From positions 1-9,504 of the forward strand of contig JASHXN010000009.1 of the NCBI GenBank assembly GCA_030043505.1: a DNA stretch of 9,504 nucleotides, given 5' to 3'. Below, in pieces: positions 1 through 5,803 of the stretch (position 1 is the stretch's first letter; each line of letters begins with the position of its first letter). A model generated the notes under the pieces. That model saw only the letters and a program-made list of their open reading frames with translations, searched no databases and was not told the origin of the DNA. This DNA comes from Thermoplasmata archaeon. GTDB lineage: Archaea; Thermoplasmatota; Thermoplasmata; UBA184. The translations under genes were made by a program, and so were the position numbers.

Positions 1-550
1 GTTCATCACCGGCTTTGTCATCGGGGGCCTCTCCGGACTGATGCTCGCCTCGATCCCGATCGACTACCTCTACCACGGCACCTACTTCGTCGTGGCGCAC
101 TTCCACTACATCCTGCTCGGCGGGACGCTGATGGCGATCTTCGCCGGGATCTACTTCTATTTCCCGATCCTGACCCGCCGCTGGTACAGCCAGCGGCTCG
201 GGCACCTGCACTTCCTGCTGACGTACGTCGGCGTGAACATGCTGCTGTTCCCGATGTTCATCCTGGGCGCCGAGGGGATGCCGCGCCGGGTCTACACGTA
301 CCTGTACGTCGGCAACTTCCAGGCGCTCAACTTCCTCGCGACGATGGGCGCCTACATCTTCGGGATCGGCCAGCTCGTCTTCCTCTACAACATGGTCCAC
401 TCCTACTACGCCGGGACGCCGGTGACGAGCCCGGACCCGTGGGGGGAGCCGCTCCCTTCGACGATCACCGGCCCGACGGCCGCCGCGAAGCCGACCCCGG
501 CTCCGCTTCCGGGCCCCGTGCCGACCCTCGCCCCTACGGACCCGAGGTGA
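1..550 (+). CDS. ctaD: Haem-copper (cytochrome c/quinol) oxidase subunit I, C-terminal part, 5' truncated by window edge
   Basis: This is the catalytic membrane subunit that reduces O2 to water and pumps protons. Only the C-terminal ~182 residues are in the window; the frame is open from nt 2. The motif [12 protein letters not shown] (nt 74-109) is the helix X signature: its last two His (nt 98-100 and 104-106) are the family's axial ligands of haem a3 and haem a. Four hydrophobic segments follow the order expected for helices IX-XII, with the conserved GMPRR-YTY stretch (about nt 278-303) between XI and XII. After the last helix comes a soluble Pro/Ala/Thr-rich tail of roughly 40 residues (nt ~415-547). 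The Asp that usually follows the first His (HDTY) is Gly here. The stop overlaps the ctaA GTG start by 4 nt, so the two are probably translated from one mRNA. Whether the electron donor is cytochrome c, a blue copper protein or quinol cannot be told without subunit II. Confidence 0.95.
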   Translation, partial: FITGFVIGGLSGLMLASIPIDYLYHGTYFVVAHFHYILLGGTLMAIFAGIYFYFPILTRRWYSQRLGHLHFLLTYVGVNMLLFPMFILGAEGMPRRVYTYLYVGNFQALNFLATMGAYIFGIGQLVFLYNMVHSYYAGTPVTSPDPWGEPLPSTITGPTAAAKPTPAPLPGPVPTLAPTDPR

Positions 551-1134
551 GCATGGCGAGCCGACGCGGTCACGATCTCTTCCGCTGCCTGGCGCTCGTC
601 GCCGCGCTCCTCTGCTACTCGACGATCCTGCTCGGCGGGACCGTGATGGCGAGCGGCGACGGGCTCGGCTGCCCGCACTGGCCGACCTGCTACCCGGGGT
701 ACGACGTGATCCCGCACGTGAGCGGGCCGGCGGAGGTCGAGTGGAGCCACCGGGTCTCCGCGTTCTTCCTCGGGACCGCGGTGCTGGTCCTCGCCCTGCT
801 CGGGGTCGCGTTCGAACGACGGCGCCCGATCCTGCGGAATCTCGCGCTCGCTTCGCTCGGGCTCGTCGTCGTCGAAGCGCTGCTGGGAGGTCTGGTCGTG
901 GAGAGCCGGCTGAAGGTCGAGCTCGTCCTCGTCCATCTGGGGATCGCGACCGCGCTGTTCGGCCTGCTGCTCATCATCGCGCTGCTCGCCAACCTGAAGG
1001 AGATGCCGCGCCGGTGGCTCGACTGGGCCCGCCGCGCGACGGAGGAGCGGCCCGCCCCCACACCGAGCGCACAGGTCCCCGAGCCGAGCGGCTCGCGGGC
1101 CCCGACCCCGTTCGGCCGCCCGGGTGACGGCTAG
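547..1134 (+). CDS. ctaA: Haem A synthase, half-size archaeal CtaA (COX15 family)
   Basis: It oxidises the C8 methyl of haem O to a formyl group, giving haem A for the adjacent oxidase. From GTG 547 the protein is 195 residues with four predicted helices (about 14-34, 71-89, 97-118, 125-148), half the eight of bacterial and mitochondrial CtaA/COX15. The half-size form is known from archaea such as Aeropyrum pernix. Visible family marks are GGT-x(5)[10 protein letters not shown], with the loop cysteine pair C42/C48; EWSHR, with E65 and the haem-ligand-type H68; and a second helix-borne His, H130 (VHLG). The C-terminal ~40 residues are a Pro/Ser/Ala-rich cytoplasmic tail with no recognisable domain. 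GTG 547 gives a GTGA overlap with the subunit I stop; ATG 553, two codons on, is equally possible. CtaB follows 32 nt downstream, so haem O and haem A synthesis are encoded with the oxidase. Confidence 0.92.
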   Translation: MSMASRRGHDLFRCLALVAALLCYSTILLGGTVMASGDGLGCPHWPTCYPGYDVIPHVSGPAEVEWSHRVSAFFLGTAVLVLALLGVAFERRRPILRNLALASLGLVVVEALLGGLVVESRLKVELVLVHLGIATALFGLLLIIALLANLKEMPRRWLDWARRATEERPAPTPSAQVPEPSGSRAPTPFGRPGDG

Positions 1135-1166
1135 CTCATCGGCCCGGCCGGTCTGAGGCCTCCGCC

Positions 1167-2108
1167 ATGGGCGCACCGTCCGCCGTACCGCCCCCGGTCG
1201 CCGGCTCGGACGACGACGGGGCGGGACGGTTCCGGGACTGGCTGACGCTCGCCAAACCCGGGATCACCGCGCTGATCTGCCTCGTAGCGGTCGGTGGCTT
1301 CCTCCTCGCCTCTCCCCGCTCGGTCGACCTGCTCCGGCTGGGCCTCCTCCTCGTTACCGGGGCGGCCGCGAGCGCCGGCTCCGGCATGCTGAACCACTAC
1401 CTCGACCGCGACCTCGACCCGCAGATGCGCCGGACCCGCGGCCGGCCGCTGCCGACGGAACGGATCCATCCGCGCGGGCTGGTGGCGGCCGTCGGCACCG
1501 CGTTCGTCGCCGTCGGGGTCGGGGCGGCCGCGCTCCTCCTGAACCCGCTCACCGGGCTGTCGATCCTGCTCGGCGCCGGGACGTACGTCGTCGTCTACAC
1601 GGCATGGCTGAAGCGCCGCTCCAGCTGGAACATCGTCATCGGAGGGTTCGCGGGGAGCGCCCCCGCGCTCGCCGGCAGCGCCGCGGCGGTCGGTCACTGG
1701 ACGCTCGGCGTCGACGCGTTCGCCCTGCTCGTCTTCCTCTGGACCCCGCCGCACTTCTGGAGCCTCGCGCTCGTGCTCCGGGACGACTACGCCCGCGCGG
1801 GGCTGCCGATGCTCCCCCGGATGGACGACCCGTCGTTCTCGGGGAAGGTCGTCGTGCTCTCGGCGGCGCTGCTCGTCGTGGCGGCGGTCGCCGTCGGCGA
1901 GAGCGGGGCGCTGACGTGGCCGGCGAGCGTGCTCCTCGTCGCGCTCGGCGTCGCCTTCGTCGCCGTCACGCTGCCGCTCTGGCGCTCCGTGGCGAAGCCG
2001 ATCGCCCGCCGCGGCTTCCTCTTCTCCGGACCGTACCTGCTGGGCGTCGTGGCGGTCGTCGCGGTGAACGCCTGGTGGATCCGGCTCGGGGTCGGCCCCG
2101 GTTTCTGA
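1167..2108 (+). CDS. ctaB: Protohaem IX farnesyltransferase (haem O synthase)
   Basis: This membrane prenyltransferase of the UbiA family transfers a farnesyl-type chain to the haem b vinyl group, making haem O, the substrate of CtaA. The 313 residues match the usual family length. The first Asp-rich motif is NHYLDRDLDPQMRRTRGRP (residues 76-94), which binds the Mg-diphosphate. The second conserved cytoplasmic loop, YTAWLKRRSSWNIVIGG, leads into GSAPALAG (about 143-170), and WTPPHFWSLAL (about 194-204) is typical of CtaB rather than of other UbiA enzymes. Most of the rest is hydrophobic, consistent with nine helices. The first ~24 residues are hydrophilic and Pro/Asp-rich. A GAGG at 1155-1158, 8 nt before ATG 1167, is a possible Shine-Dalgarno site. 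It is probably co-transcribed with ctaD and ctaA. Confidence 0.95.
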   Translation: MGAPSAVPPPVAGSDDDGAGRFRDWLTLAKPGITALICLVAVGGFLLASPRSVDLLRLGLLLVTGAAASAGSGMLNHYLDRDLDPQMRRTRGRPLPTERIHPRGLVAAVGTAFVAVGVGAAALLLNPLTGLSILLGAGTYVVVYTAWLKRRSSWNIVIGGFAGSAPALAGSAAAVGHWTLGVDAFALLVFLWTPPHFWSLALVLRDDYARAGLPMLPRMDDPSFSGKVVVLSAALLVVAAVAVGESGALTWPASVLLVALGVAFVAVTLPLWRSVAKPIARRGFLFSGPYLLGVVAVVAVNAWWIRLGVGPGF

Positions 2109-2122
2109 GCCGGAACCAGCAC

Positions 2123-2132
2123 AGCTTATCTC
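2123..2132 (+). promoter_or_regulatory. TATA-like box for the 2155 gene
   Basis: CTTATC at 2125-2130 is the only A/T-rich island in the 46-nt gap after ctaB and lies 25-30 nt before ATG 2155, with no Shine-Dalgarno sequence between. This is the spacing of an archaeal TATA box feeding a leaderless transcript. It suggests that the unknown gene can be expressed separately from the oxidase operon. Confidence 0.45.
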
Positions 2133-2154
2133 GGGAGCCGGGCTCGTACCGAGC

Positions 2155-2868
2155 ATGGGAAGCGGAGAGCGCGCCGGGGTTCCGGGAGACCTATCGCGCG
2201 ACGCCGAGAGCGCCCTGCGGAGACTCGGGTTCGCCCGCGTGGCGAAGGACCGACGCTCCGCCGAGCCGGACGCCTCGTTCTGGGTCCAGGAAGCGGGCGT
2301 CCCCCGCCGGACGTTCCCCGTCTTCGTCCTTCCGGGGGAGCGGCCGTCGCTCGCCGCCGGCATCGACCGCTGGCTCGAGCGGGCGGCCCCCACGGGGAGC
2401 GCGACGCGCCGGGCGATCTTCGTCGCCCCGAGCGACGCGGCGGCGGAGGCGGCGTGGGACCGCCTCGCCGCCACCGACCCGAAGGCCGTCGAGCACGACG
2501 TCTCGATCCTGGTCGTCCCGCAGGAACCTCAGGCCGAGCGGGCCGGCCACTTCGCGCTCCGGCGCGTGCCGCCGCGCGAGTTGCTCCGGCTCGCGACCGG
2601 CGTCGTCGTCGGCCTGTTCCGCCGCTCGCGCGACGAGGAAGGGAACGGCTCGATCGACTTCGGCGAGCTGCTCCAGATGCTCCGGAACCGGTTCGGGATC
2701 GACGTGCATCGCTCGCTCGGCGTCACGAGCGACGAGGACGCGCTGTTCTTGCTCTACCAGCTCGCCCAGCGCGACACCTACGCGCCGGGGGACGCCGGCT
2801 CGAACCTGCACCTGCTCGTCCTGAAGCCGACCGGTCCGGCGGCGCGCCTTCCGTGGTTCGCCGCGTGA
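2155..2868 (+). CDS. Protein of unknown function with an EF-hand-like loop, downstream of ctaB
   Basis: I do not recognise this 237-residue protein. It has no signal peptide; the most hydrophobic stretch (about residues 142-155) is short and reads more like an amphipathic helix than a membrane span. Residues ~42-62 and ~85-125 alternate strand-like hydrophobic runs (TFPVFVLPG, RRAIFVAPS, DVSILVVPQ) with helices, suggesting an alpha/beta fold. Residues 160-171, DEEGNGSIDFGE, fit the 12-position EF-hand calcium loop: acidic at 1, 3 and 12, Asn at 5, Gly at 6, Ile at 8. They are flanked by helix-like segments, but residue -1 is Arg where canonical hands have a hydrophobic residue. Only one such loop is present, so calcium binding is a guess. 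The C-terminus (LHLLVLKP, then a Pro/Ala end) looks like a final strand. Its position 46 nt after ctaB, before a small membrane protein, allows a role in oxidase assembly, but the separate promoter-like box means it may be unrelated. Confidence 0.8.
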   Translation: MGSGERAGVPGDLSRDAESALRRLGFARVAKDRRSAEPDASFWVQEAGVPRRTFPVFVLPGERPSLAAGIDRWLERAAPTGSATRRAIFVAPSDAAAEAAWDRLAATDPKAVEHDVSILVVPQEPQAERAGHFALRRVPPRELLRLATGVVVGLFRRSRDEEGNGSIDFGELLQMLRNRFGIDVHRSLGVTSDEDALFLLYQLAQRDTYAPGDAGSNLHLLVLKPTGPAARLPWFAA

Positions 2869-2888
2869 GCCGGCCGGTCGAACCGAGG

Positions 2889-2897
2889 CGATAAGAA
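2889..2897 (+). promoter_or_regulatory. TATA-like box for the small membrane protein
   Basis: CGATAAGAA is an A/T-rich island in otherwise GC-rich DNA, 24-32 nt before GTG 2921. No Shine-Dalgarno sequence lies between. It fits the leaderless promoter pattern repeated across the window. Confidence 0.45.
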
Positions 2898-2920
2898 CCC
2901 GCCCCGGCGTCGGACGACCG

Positions 2921-3097
2921 GTGAGCGCGGCGACGTACCAGACCCCCTACACCCGCACCCCCGGGGGCTCCACGCCGGGCGCGCACGTCCCGCCCGCCGA
3001 GGGCCGCTCCGAGTTGTGGGGGTTCTTCTGGCTGACGTTGCTGAACACCAGCATCATCGCCGTCGCCGGTGTCGTCACCTGGTGGTTCGTCCACTGA
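2921..3097 (+). CDS. Small single-helix membrane protein, possible oxidase accessory subunit
   Basis: From GTG 2921 to the TGA at 3095-3097 a 58-residue protein is encoded. The first ~30 residues are hydrophilic and rich in Pro, Gly and Thr. Residues ~34-57 (LWGFFWLTLLNTSIIAVAGV and on to WWFVH) form one transmembrane helix with Trp/Phe at both ends, as is common at membrane interfaces. It lies just after the ctaD-ctaA-ctaB genes and has its own TATA-like box at -24 to -32. Small single-helix subunits of this size are known in haem-copper oxidases (for example subunit IIa of ba3-type and subunit IV of other types), so a structural or assembly role is a reasonable inference; there is no clear sequence motif to prove homology. 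An overlapping frame from ATG 3016 to 3249 would run through the tRNA gene and is not credible. Confidence 0.6.
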   Translation: MSAATYQTPYTRTPGGSTPGAHVPPAEGRSELWGFFWLTLLNTSIIAVAGVVTWWFVH

Positions 3098-3106
3098 CGG
3101 TCGGAA

Positions 3107-3116
3107 GGGTTATCTC
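3107..3116 (+). promoter_or_regulatory. TATA-like box for tRNA-Pro
   Basis: GGGTTATCTC, with core TTATC at 3110-3114, lies about 36-41 nt before the mature tRNA 5' end. Initiation about 25 nt downstream would leave a 5' leader of roughly ten nucleotides for RNase P to remove. Confidence 0.45.
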
Positions 3117-3149
3117 GCGCGCCCGGGTCGGCGCGCCCCAGCGGTGGAC

Positions 3150-3224
3150 GGGGCCGTGGGGTAGCTTGGACCATCCTTCTTGCTTGGGGTGCAAGAGACT
3201 CCGATTCAAATTCGGACGGCCCCA
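3150..3224 (+). tRNA. tRNA-Pro, anticodon GGG
   Basis: The 75-nt cloverleaf can be drawn fully by eye. Acceptor GGGGCCG (3150-3156) pairs perfectly with CGGCCCC (3217-3223), with discriminator A at 3224. A short D stem (GGG 3159-3161 with CCT 3175-3177) encloses a loop with the conserved GG at 3168-3169. The anticodon stem CTTGC/GCAAG (3179-3183/3191-3195) encloses loop TTGGGGT, anticodon GGG at 3186-3188 after T33. The variable loop is 4 nt. The T stem TCCGA/TCGGA (3200-3204/3212-3216) encloses TTCAAAT. No intron is present and CCA is not encoded, as is usual in archaea. It reads CCC and, by wobble, CCU. It stands alone between the small membrane protein and rlmE. Confidence 0.97.
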
Positions 3225-3240
3225 CCCCGCGCTCGGACGC

Positions 3241-3250
3241 GCTTACTAAT
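3241..3250 (+). promoter_or_regulatory. TATA-like box for rlmE
   Basis: GCTTACTAAT, with A/T-rich core TTACTAAT at 3243-3250, ends 20 nt before ATG 3271. No ribosome-binding site is visible between them. This fits a leaderless transcript starting at or next to the start codon. Confidence 0.5.
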
Positions 3251-3270
3251 CCCGACGCCTCGCGCGGGCG

Positions 3271-3918
3271 ATGGCGCGCCGGTTCGTCGCCGAACGCCAT
3301 CGCGATCCGTACTACCGGGCCGCGCAGCGGGAAGGGCTCCGCTCCCGTGCGGCGTTTAAGCTCGAGCGCCTCGACCGCCGGTTCTCCCTGCTCCGTCGGG
3401 GCCAGCGCGTCCTCGACCTTGGGGCGGCGCCGGGCGGCTGGACGCTGTACGCGGCGGAGGCCGTCCGCGCCGCCGCGGGGAGCGTCGTCGCCGTCGACCA
3501 GCGACCGTTCGAGCCGATCGACGGCGTCCGCTTCGTACGAGGGCGCGTCGGCGACCCGGAGCTCGTTGGCCGGCTCGGGACGGAGACGTTCGACGTCGTC
3601 CTCTCCGACCTCTCTCCGCGGATCAGCGGGGCGTACGCCACCGACCACGCTCGCTCGGTCGACCTCGTGCGGAGCGCGTGGGCGCTCGGCGCGCGCGTGC
3701 TCGCCCCCGGCGGTGCGTTCGTCGCGAAGGTGTTCGACGGCGACCTGGTCCCCGGTCTGGAGGCGGAGCTCGCCGACCGGTTCGAGCGGGTGCGCCGGAC
3801 GAAGCCGCCCGCCTCGCGCGACGCCTCCTCCGAGATCTATCTGGTCGCGCGCGGCTACCGGGGGCGCGGACCCCGCGCGTCCGGTGCGGAACCGGCGCCC
3901 GAAGGTTCCGATATATAG
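3271..3918 (+). CDS. rlmE: 23S rRNA (uridine-2'-O-)methyltransferase, RlmE/FtsJ family
   Basis: This is an SAM-dependent RNA ribose methyltransferase, predicted to modify the A-loop uridine of 23S rRNA late in large-subunit assembly. The 215 residues agree with the family (about 200-210) plus a short tail. The SAM-binding motif I is VLDLGAAPGGWTLYAAE (47-63), and D76 in VVAVDQRP is the acidic residue expected to bind the ribose. The catalytic tetrad of the FtsJ family is complete: K30 (SRAAFKL), D113 (LSDLSPRISG), K153 (VAKVFDG) and E188 (SSEIYLV). The N-terminal RRFVAERHRDPYYRAAQREG is typical of the family. The last ~18 residues are Gly/Arg/Pro-rich. The stop TAG (3916-3918) overlaps the TATA-like box of the next gene. 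Confidence 0.95.
   Translation: MARRFVAERHRDPYYRAAQREGLRSRAAFKLERLDRRFSLLRRGQRVLDLGAAPGGWTLYAAEAVRAAAGSVVAVDQRPFEPIDGVRFVRGRVGDPELVGRLGTETFDVVLSDLSPRISGAYATDHARSVDLVRSAWALGARVLAPGGAFVAKVFDGDLVPGLEAELADRFERVRRTKPPASRDASSEIYLVARGYRGRGPRASGAEPAPEGSDI
3909..3918 (+). promoter_or_regulatory. TATA box for the TIM-barrel gene, overlapping the rlmE stop
   Basis: ATATATA at 3911-3917 is the best match to an archaeal TATA box in the window. It lies 46-52 nt before GTG 3963, so initiation about 25 nt downstream would give a 5' leader of roughly 20-27 nt, longer than for most neighbours. It overlaps the last codons and stop of rlmE. Confidence 0.55.
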
Positions 3919-3932
3919 CTACGTAGCTTGGA

Positions 3933-3951
3933 CCCCAGACTTCGTTTGGGG
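3933..3951 (+). other. Hairpin upstream of the TIM-barrel gene
   Basis: CCCCAGACTTCGTTTGGGG can fold into a stem of five standard pairs (CCCCA/TGGGG), extendable through a G-U pair to eight with a 3-nt loop. It lies between the TATA box and GTG 3963, about where transcription should begin. No T-run follows, so it is not a classical intrinsic terminator. It could act as an RNA element only in transcripts read through from rlmE, or be chance. Confidence 0.3.
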
Positions 3952-3962
3952 CCTGATTTCTC

Positions 3963-5210
3963 GTGATCCGATTTGGACCCGCGGGGATCCCCCTTTCTTG
4001 CAAAGGGCGGACGCTCCGCGACGGGATCGCCGACGTGCACCACCTGGGGCTCACGGCGATGGAGATCCAGTTCATCAAGGTCAATCCGCTCACGCGGCGC
4101 GCGCTCGACGAGGAGATCGGCAAGAAGCCGCGGGAGATCCCGCAGCAACTGGTCGTGAGCGTCGGCGCCTCCGACCACGCCGGCGGCACGCCGGTCTTCG
4201 AGGCGTTCGACGAGCCGCTGCGCCGCAAGGACGCGCTCACCACGCTCACCTGGAGCCTGGCGAAGGACGCGGCGGACCTGGAGCAGACGAAGGCGCTCGC
4301 CCGAGGGCTCGACGTCGAACTGACGCTGCACGCTCCGTACTACGTCGACTTCTTCGGCTCGACCGACGCGCGCGAGCAGTCGACGCGCCAGATCCAGTGG
4401 AGCGGCGTGCTCGCGCAGGGGCTCGGGGCCCGGCTCGCCGTCACGCACCTCGGCTTCTACGGTCCCGGCGACCGCGCCGACTCGGTCCAGGCGCTCACCG
4501 AGATCGCGACCGACCTCGCCTCCTGGCTCACGAAGTTCTCCAAGGGGAAGGTGCGTCTCGCGATCGAGCCGAGCGGCCACCCGGACGTCTTCGGCTCGCG
4601 CGAGGAGGTTCTCGAGCTCGTCCGCAAGGCGAAGGGGACGGTCCCCGTCCTCAACCTGCCCCACCTCGCCGCCCGCGAGCGGACCAGTTTCGAGGAGCCG
4701 GAACAGCTGGAGCCGGTCCTGCGCGAGTTCTCGAAGGCGACCGGCGGTCCGCTGTACCTCAACTTCTCGGGGGTCGAGTTCTACGGCCCCGGCGAGTTCC
4801 GCCTCACCCCGATCAAGCGGGGCCTCGTCCGTTTCGACCCGCTCGCCGAACTGCTCGCCGAGCGCGACTACGACGTGACGGTGATCTCCAGCTCGCCGTT
4901 GCTCGAGCACGACGCGATGTACATGAAGCTCCTCTACGAGCGCGCGCTCACCCGGCGCTGGACCAAGCTCCATCCGTCGGCGGCGCCGAAGCCGGCGAAG
5001 CCGGCGCCCGCCCTCCCCCCGCCGAAGAAGCTCGCCCCCGCGGCGGCGGCCGCTCGCCCGAAGCCGGCGCCCCCCCGCCCGCGGAAGGTCGCGCCGGCGC
5101 GCCCGCGGCCCCGGAGCGCTCCGCCGCGACGTCCCCCGTCGAAGGGGAGGTCGAGACCCCGGCCCCGCAAGGACCGCAAGGATCGAGGTGGCGGTGGGCG
5201 CCGACGCTAG
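3963..5210 (+). CDS. Endonuclease-IV-like TIM-barrel protein (AP endonuclease family 2) with long basic C-terminal tail
   Basis: The 415-residue protein starts at GTG 3963 with MIRFGPAGIPLSCKGRT, the typical N-terminus of archaeal proteins related to endonuclease IV (xylose-isomerase-like TIM barrel). Matching Escherichia coli Nfo by eye, H123 (LTLHAPYY), H162 (THLGFYG), E202 (AIEPSG) and H234 (LNLPH) sit where metal ligands are expected. Other ligand sites look changed: N231 for the Asp before that His, Y265 or N267 for the strand-7 His, no His in GEFRLTPIK (278-285), and S310 for the late Glu (ISSSP). So an abasic-site endonuclease with a normal three-metal centre is doubtful. The barrel ends about residue 335. 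Residues ~337-415 are a low-complexity tail of Pro, Ala, Lys and Arg with only two acidic residues, ending GGGGRRR, probably disordered and nucleic-acid binding. The 3' end overlaps hxlB by 23 nt. Confidence 0.85.
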   Translation: MIRFGPAGIPLSCKGRTLRDGIADVHHLGLTAMEIQFIKVNPLTRRALDEEIGKKPREIPQQLVVSVGASDHAGGTPVFEAFDEPLRRKDALTTLTWSLAKDAADLEQTKALARGLDVELTLHAPYYVDFFGSTDAREQSTRQIQWSGVLAQGLGARLAVTHLGFYGPGDRADSVQALTEIATDLASWLTKFSKGKVRLAIEPSGHPDVFGSREEVLELVRKAKGTVPVLNLPHLAARERTSFEEPEQLEPVLREFSKATGGPLYLNFSGVEFYGPGEFRLTPIKRGLVRFDPLAELLAERDYDVTVISSSPLLEHDAMYMKLLYERALTRRWTKLHPSAAPKPAKPAPALPPPKKLAPAAAAARPKPAPPRPRKVAPARPRPRSAPPRRPPSKGRSRPRPRKDRKDRGGGGRRR

Positions 5211-5760
5211 CCCGTCGACGTTCGTCCGGGCGCAGAAGTACATCGGCGAGCGCGTGACGCTCGCGCTCGAGCGCGTCGAGCCGTCGATCATCGCCCGCGC
5301 GGTGGAGATCCTCGCGCACGCGCCGCAGATCTTCGTCTACGGCGCCGGGCGCAGCGGGATCGTCGGGCGGGCGTTCGCGATGCGGCTCGTCCAGGCCGGG
5401 CTGCGCGCCTACGTGATCGGCGAGAGCGTGACGCCGATCGTCCGGACCGGGGACGCCGTCTTCATCCTCTCCGGCCAGGGCGAGAGCTCCTCGTCGGTGC
5501 AGACCGCGAACATCGTGCGGCGGGAGGGGGCGGAGCTGATCGTGCTGACCGCGCGGGCCGGCTCGAAGCTCGCGCACGCCGCCTCGCTCTTGATCGTGCT
5601 CGAGCTGCCGGACGACGCGGAGCGGCCACGGCTCGCCCCGCTGGGGACCCTCTTCGAGTCGGCGAGCCTGCGCCTCACCGACGGCCTGATCGCCGAGCTG
5701 GCGGCGGCCCGGGGCGAGAGCGAGGCGTCGATGCGCCGCCGGCACGCGATCATGGTCTGA
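5188..5760 (+). CDS. hxlB: 6-phospho-3-hexuloisomerase (PHI), SIS-domain sugar phosphate isomerase
   Basis: PHI interconverts 3-hexulose-6-phosphate and fructose-6-phosphate. In archaea the ribulose-monophosphate route often runs in reverse to make pentose phosphates when the oxidative pentose pathway is missing. The 190 residues form one SIS domain, as in archaeal PHI: the phosphate-binding YGAGRSGIVGRAFAMRL (51-67), GESVTPIV (78-85), the second sugar-phosphate loop ILSGQGESSSSV (93-104), the LAPLGTLFE segment (~150-158) and the family's C-terminal RRRHAIMV. The partner enzyme, hexulose-6-phosphate synthase, is not in this window. The GTG start at 5188 overlaps the preceding gene by 23 nt; GTG 5194 is an alternative. 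AAGGA and GAGGTGG just upstream could both serve as ribosome-binding sites. Co-transcription with the TIM-barrel gene is likely. Confidence 0.9.
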   Translation: MAVGADASPSTFVRAQKYIGERVTLALERVEPSIIARAVEILAHAPQIFVYGAGRSGIVGRAFAMRLVQAGLRAYVIGESVTPIVRTGDAVFILSGQGESSSSVQTANIVRREGAELIVLTARAGSKLAHAASLLIVLELPDDAERPRLAPLGTLFESASLRLTDGLIAELAAARGESEASMRRRHAIMV

Positions 5761-5772
5761 GCGGGTCGCCGA

Positions 5773-5782
5773 AACCTTAAGC
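5773..5782 (+). promoter_or_regulatory. TATA-like box for pdaD
   Basis: The A/T-rich core TTAA (5777-5780) in AACCTTAAGC lies 24-27 nt before GTG 5804, in a 43-nt gap with no Shine-Dalgarno sequence. It supports both a leaderless transcript and the choice of GTG 5804. Confidence 0.45.
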
Positions 5783-5803
5783 GAGCCCCGCGTTCCCCCG
5801 CGC

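Noticed and set aside
1131..2474. A 447-codon minus-strand frame antisense to ctaB and the unknown gene
   Set aside because: It has the composition of an antisense shadow of GC-rich genes; ctaB on the other strand is unambiguous.
3016..3249. A 77-codon plus-strand frame across the tRNA-Pro gene
   Set aside because: It reads straight through a structurally complete tRNA, and its start lies inside the better-supported 58-residue gene in another frame.
3983..3992. GGGGATCCCC palindrome
   Set aside because: It lies within conserved coding sequence for GIP and is explained by codon choice.
3919..3995. A possible second tRNA-Pro (TTTGGGG could be an anticodon loop with TGG)
   Set aside because: No acceptor stem, anticodon stem or T arm can be drawn around it, and the right part encodes the conserved MIRFGPAGIP start of the TIM-barrel protein.
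3347..5257. A 636-codon open frame on the plus strand overlapping rlmE and the TIM-barrel gene
   Set aside because: It is out of frame with both recognised genes and its translation is Arg/Ser/Ala/Pro-rich with no fold motifs; long spurious frames are common at this GC content.
3855..5291. A 478-codon minus-strand frame antisense to the TIM-barrel gene
   Set aside because: The translation is Arg/Glu/Gly-rich and lacks recognisable domains, while the plus-strand frame carries clear family motifs.
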